Part shown: positions 62,156 through 64,000 of the stretch, piece after piece
How positions within the stretch are numbered: the stretch's first letter is position 1
How the letters are laid out: each line of letters starts with the position of its first letter
Notes under the pieces: generated by a model
Database searches by the model: none
Seen by the model: only the letters and a program-made list of their open reading frames with translations
What the model was told of the DNA's origin: nothing
Assembly (NCBI RefSeq): GCF_024753215.1
Contig: NZ_JANUGV010000001.1
Span: forward strand, 1-64,000
DNA length: 64,000 nucleotides
Source of the DNA: Massilia solisilvae
Lineage (GTDB): Bacteria; Pseudomonadota; Gammaproteobacteria; Burkholderiales; Burkholderiaceae_D
Direction: 5' to 3'
Program-made: the position numbers and the translations under genes

Positions 62156-63113
62156 TCCCCAGCTGAATAAAAACGGCGAGCTGCAGCACCTTTTGACCAT
62201 CGAAGGGCTGCCCAAGCCGATCATCAACCACATCCTCGACACGGCGTCGAGCTTCGTCTCCATCTCGGACCGCGAAGTGAAGAAGGTGCCGCTCATGCGC
62301 GGCAAGAGCGTGTTCAACCTGTTCTTCGAGAACTCCACGCGCACCCGCACCACCTTCGAGATCGCCTCCAAGCGCCTGTCGGCCGACGTGATCAACCTGA
62401 ACATCGCGGCCTCTTCCACCACCAAGGGCGAGTCGCTGCTCGACACCATCGACAACCTGTCGGCCATGCACGCGGACATGTTCGTGGTGCGCCACGCGCA
62501 GTCGGGCGCGCCGTTCCTGATCGCCAAGCACCTGAACGACCACGGCCAGAAGGATATCCACGTCGTCAACGCCGGCGACGGGCGCCACGCGCACCCGACC
62601 CAGGGCCTGCTCGACATGTACACGATCCGCCACTACAAGAAGGACTTCACCAACCTGACGGTGGCCATCGTCGGCGATATCTTGCACAGCCGCGTGGCGC
62701 GCTCGGACATCCACGCGCTCACCACCCTGGGCGTGCCCGAGATCCGCGCGATCGGCCCGGCCACGCTGCTGCCGGGCGGGCTGGAACAGATGGGCGTGCG
62801 CTGCTACTCGAACATGGACGAGGGCCTGAAGGGCGTGGACGTGATCATCATGCTGCGCCTGCAGAACGAGCGCATGTCCGGCGCGCTGCTGCCGTCGGCC
62901 CAGGAATACTTCAAGAGCTACGGCCTGACGCCCGAGCGCCTGGCGCTGGCCAAGCCGGACGCGATCGTGATGCACCCCGGCCCGATGAACCGCGGCGTCG
63001 AGATCGATTCGGCGGTGGCGGACGGCGCGCAGGCGGTGATCCTGCCGCAGGTGACGTTCGGCATTGCGGTGCGCATGGCGGTGATGAGTATTTTGGCGGG
63101 AACCCACGGATGA
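62148..63113 (+). CDS. pyrB: Aspartate carbamoyltransferase catalytic subunit
   Basis: A 321-residue enzyme condensing carbamoyl phosphate and aspartate in pyrimidine synthesis. The carbamoyl-phosphate loop [13 protein letters not shown] (about residues 57-69), [12 protein letters not shown] and the aspartate-binding MLRLQNERM and [10 protein letters not shown] segments are intact. No pyrI gene follows; instead the next gene encodes a dihydroorotase homologue, as in class A ATCases of pseudomonads and relatives. The stop overlaps that start (ATGA). Confidence 0.96.
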   Translation: MFNPQLNKNGELQHLLTIEGLPKPIINHILDTASSFVSISDREVKKVPLMRGKSVFNLFFENSTRTRTTFEIASKRLSADVINLNIAASSTTKGESLLDTIDNLSAMHADMFVVRHAQSGAPFLIAKHLNDHGQKDIHVVNAGDGRHAHPTQGLLDMYTIRHYKKDFTNLTVAIVGDILHSRVARSDIHALTTLGVPEIRAIGPATLLPGGLEQMGVRCYSNMDEGLKGVDVIIMLRLQNERMSGALLPSAQEYFKSYGLTPERLALAKPDAIVMHPGPMNRGVEIDSAVADGAQAVILPQVTFGIAVRMAVMSILAGTHG

Positions 63114-64000
63114 AACTACATATCAAGAACGGGCGCCTGGTCGACCCGGCGAACAACATCGACAAAGTAACCGACCTGTTCATCGCGGACGGGAAGGTGG
63201 CGGCAGTGGGCAGCGCGCCCGCGGGTTTTGCCGCCGACAGCACCATCGACGCGACCGGCCTGGTGGTGGCCCCTGGCCTGGTGGACCTGTCCGCGCGCCT
63301 GCGCGAGCCAGGCTACGAGTACAAGGCCACGCTGGAATCGGAGATGCAGGCGGCGATGCAGGGCGGCGTGACCACGCTGGTGTGCCCGCCCGACACCGAC
63401 CCTGTGCTCGACGAGCCGGGCCTGGTGGAAATGCTCAAGCACCGCGCGCGCAACCTGAACCAGGCGCACGTGCACCCGCTGGGCGCGCTCACCGTGGGCC
63501 TGAAGGGCCTGGCGCTGACCGAAATGGCGGAGCTGACCGAGGCCGGCTGCATCGGCTTCTCGCAGGCCGAGGTGCCGGTGCAGGACACCACGGTGCTGCT
63601 GCGCGCGCTGCAGTACGCGAAGACCTTCGGCTACACCGTGTGGCTGCGCCCGCAGGACGCGCACATCGGCCGCGGCGGCGTCGCCCACAGCGGGCCGCTG
63701 GCCTCGCGCCTGGGCCTGTCGGGCGTGCCGGTGATGGCCGAGACCATCGCGCTGCACACGATCTTCGAGCTGGTGCGCGCCACCGGCGCGCGCGTGCACC
63801 TGTGCCGCCTGTCGTCCGCCGCCGGGCTGGAGCTGGTGCGCGCGGCCAAGAAGGAAGGGCTGCCGGTCACCTGCGACGTGGGCGTCCACCACCTGCACAT
63901 GACCGACGCCGACATCGGCTTCTTCGATTCCAACGCGCGCATCGATCCGCCGCTGCGCAGCCAGCGCGACCGCGATGCGATCCGCGCCGCGGTGCTGGAC
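63110..64000 (+). CDS. Dihydroorotase homologue lacking metal ligands (PyrC'), cut by the window end
   Basis: The first 297 residues of an amidohydrolase-fold protein. The chain aligns with dihydroorotase (LKNG-type start [54 protein letters not shown]), but the HxH pair expected in VDxHxHLREPG is Ser and Arg ([10 protein letters not shown]). The later ligand histidines also look replaced ([14 protein letters not shown]). It should not bind zinc or catalyse the reaction. Homologues of this type form a scaffold with PyrB to give an active ATCase. The frame is open to the last base of the window. Confidence 0.9.
   Translation, partial: MKLHIKNGRLVDPANNIDKVTDLFIADGKVAAVGSAPAGFAADSTIDATGLVVAPGLVDLSARLREPGYEYKATLESEMQAAMQGGVTTLVCPPDTDPVLDEPGLVEMLKHRARNLNQAHVHPLGALTVGLKGLALTEMAELTEAGCIGFSQAEVPVQDTTVLLRALQYAKTFGYTVWLRPQDAHIGRGGVAHSGPLASRLGLSGVPVMAETIALHTIFELVRATGARVHLCRLSSAAGLELVRAAKKEGLPVTCDVGVHHLHMTDADIGFFDSNARIDPPLRSQRDRDAIRAAVLD

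Overview
The window is one contiguous stretch of GC-rich chromosome from a betaproteobacterium. It most resembles the Massilia/Telluria/Duganella side of the Oxalobacteraceae. That placement is an inference from gene neighbourhoods (rppH|proS; ffh with a CcsA-like gene, a PP0621-type gene and pilSR; aroQ-accB-accC-prmA; mpl-yqiA-ubiC; tonB-aroE-mtgA; yqgE-ruvX-pyrR-pyrB-pyrC'), from alanine/lysine-rich histone-H1-like proteins, and from intergenic palindromic repeats. I saw no tRNA, rRNA, CRISPR array, prophage or insertion sequence.

Layout. 0-8 kb: a DUF1841 protein, a small orphan gene, a secreted two-lobed aspartyl-protease-like protein, rppH, proS with a coupled lytic transglycosylase, a SWIB protein with an H1-like tail, and ffh. 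8-12.6 kb: an accessory block with a NitT/TauT-type ABC importer and a DoxX-GST pair controlled by a divergent MarR regulator through two palindromes. 12.6-21.5 kb: CcsA-like gene, PP0621-type gene, pilS, pilR, then nrdA-nrdB with two NrdR boxes on a recognisable promoter. 21.6-24 kb: a compositionally distinct three-gene module (PAAR protein, large unknown protein, membrane-anchored periplasmic protein) that looks like an orphan type VI secretion effector/immunity cassette. 24-31.5 kb: a beta-glucoside utilisation locus (MFS importer, glucokinase, GH1 beta-glucosidase, TonB-dependent receptor) divergent from a LacI regulator, with operators visible at both promoters. 31.5-33.4 kb: a gene-free stretch ending in an orphan terminator, then a 360-residue H1-like protein with a structured leader.

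33.4-50.4 kb is mainly housekeeping: yggT-yggU, a PfkB kinase, DUF3426, prmA, accC, accB, aroQ, tlpA-like, mpl, a YqiA-like esterase, ubiC, an RNB-family ribonuclease, a TonB-like protein, aroE, mtgA and corA. 50.5-58 kb: a small membrane haem-copper-oxidase-like protein, a flavin-reductase-fold/GAF two-gene operon, an Nramp transporter, a leaderless GH19 hydrolase overlapping a secreted small protein (a second effector/immunity candidate), hemL and thiD. 58-64 kb: rubredoxin, a PsiE-like protein, photolyase, yqgE, ruvX, pyrR, pyrB, and a dihydroorotase homologue that has lost its metal ligands and runs off the end.

The points most worth following are the PAAR module (21.6-23.9 kb), the GH19/secreted-protein pair (54.5-55.7 kb), the readable control regions (NrdR, MarR, LacI), the non-catalytic dihydroorotase, and two families of intergenic palindromes (eight and three copies). 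All family assignments come from reading motifs by eye; no database search was run.
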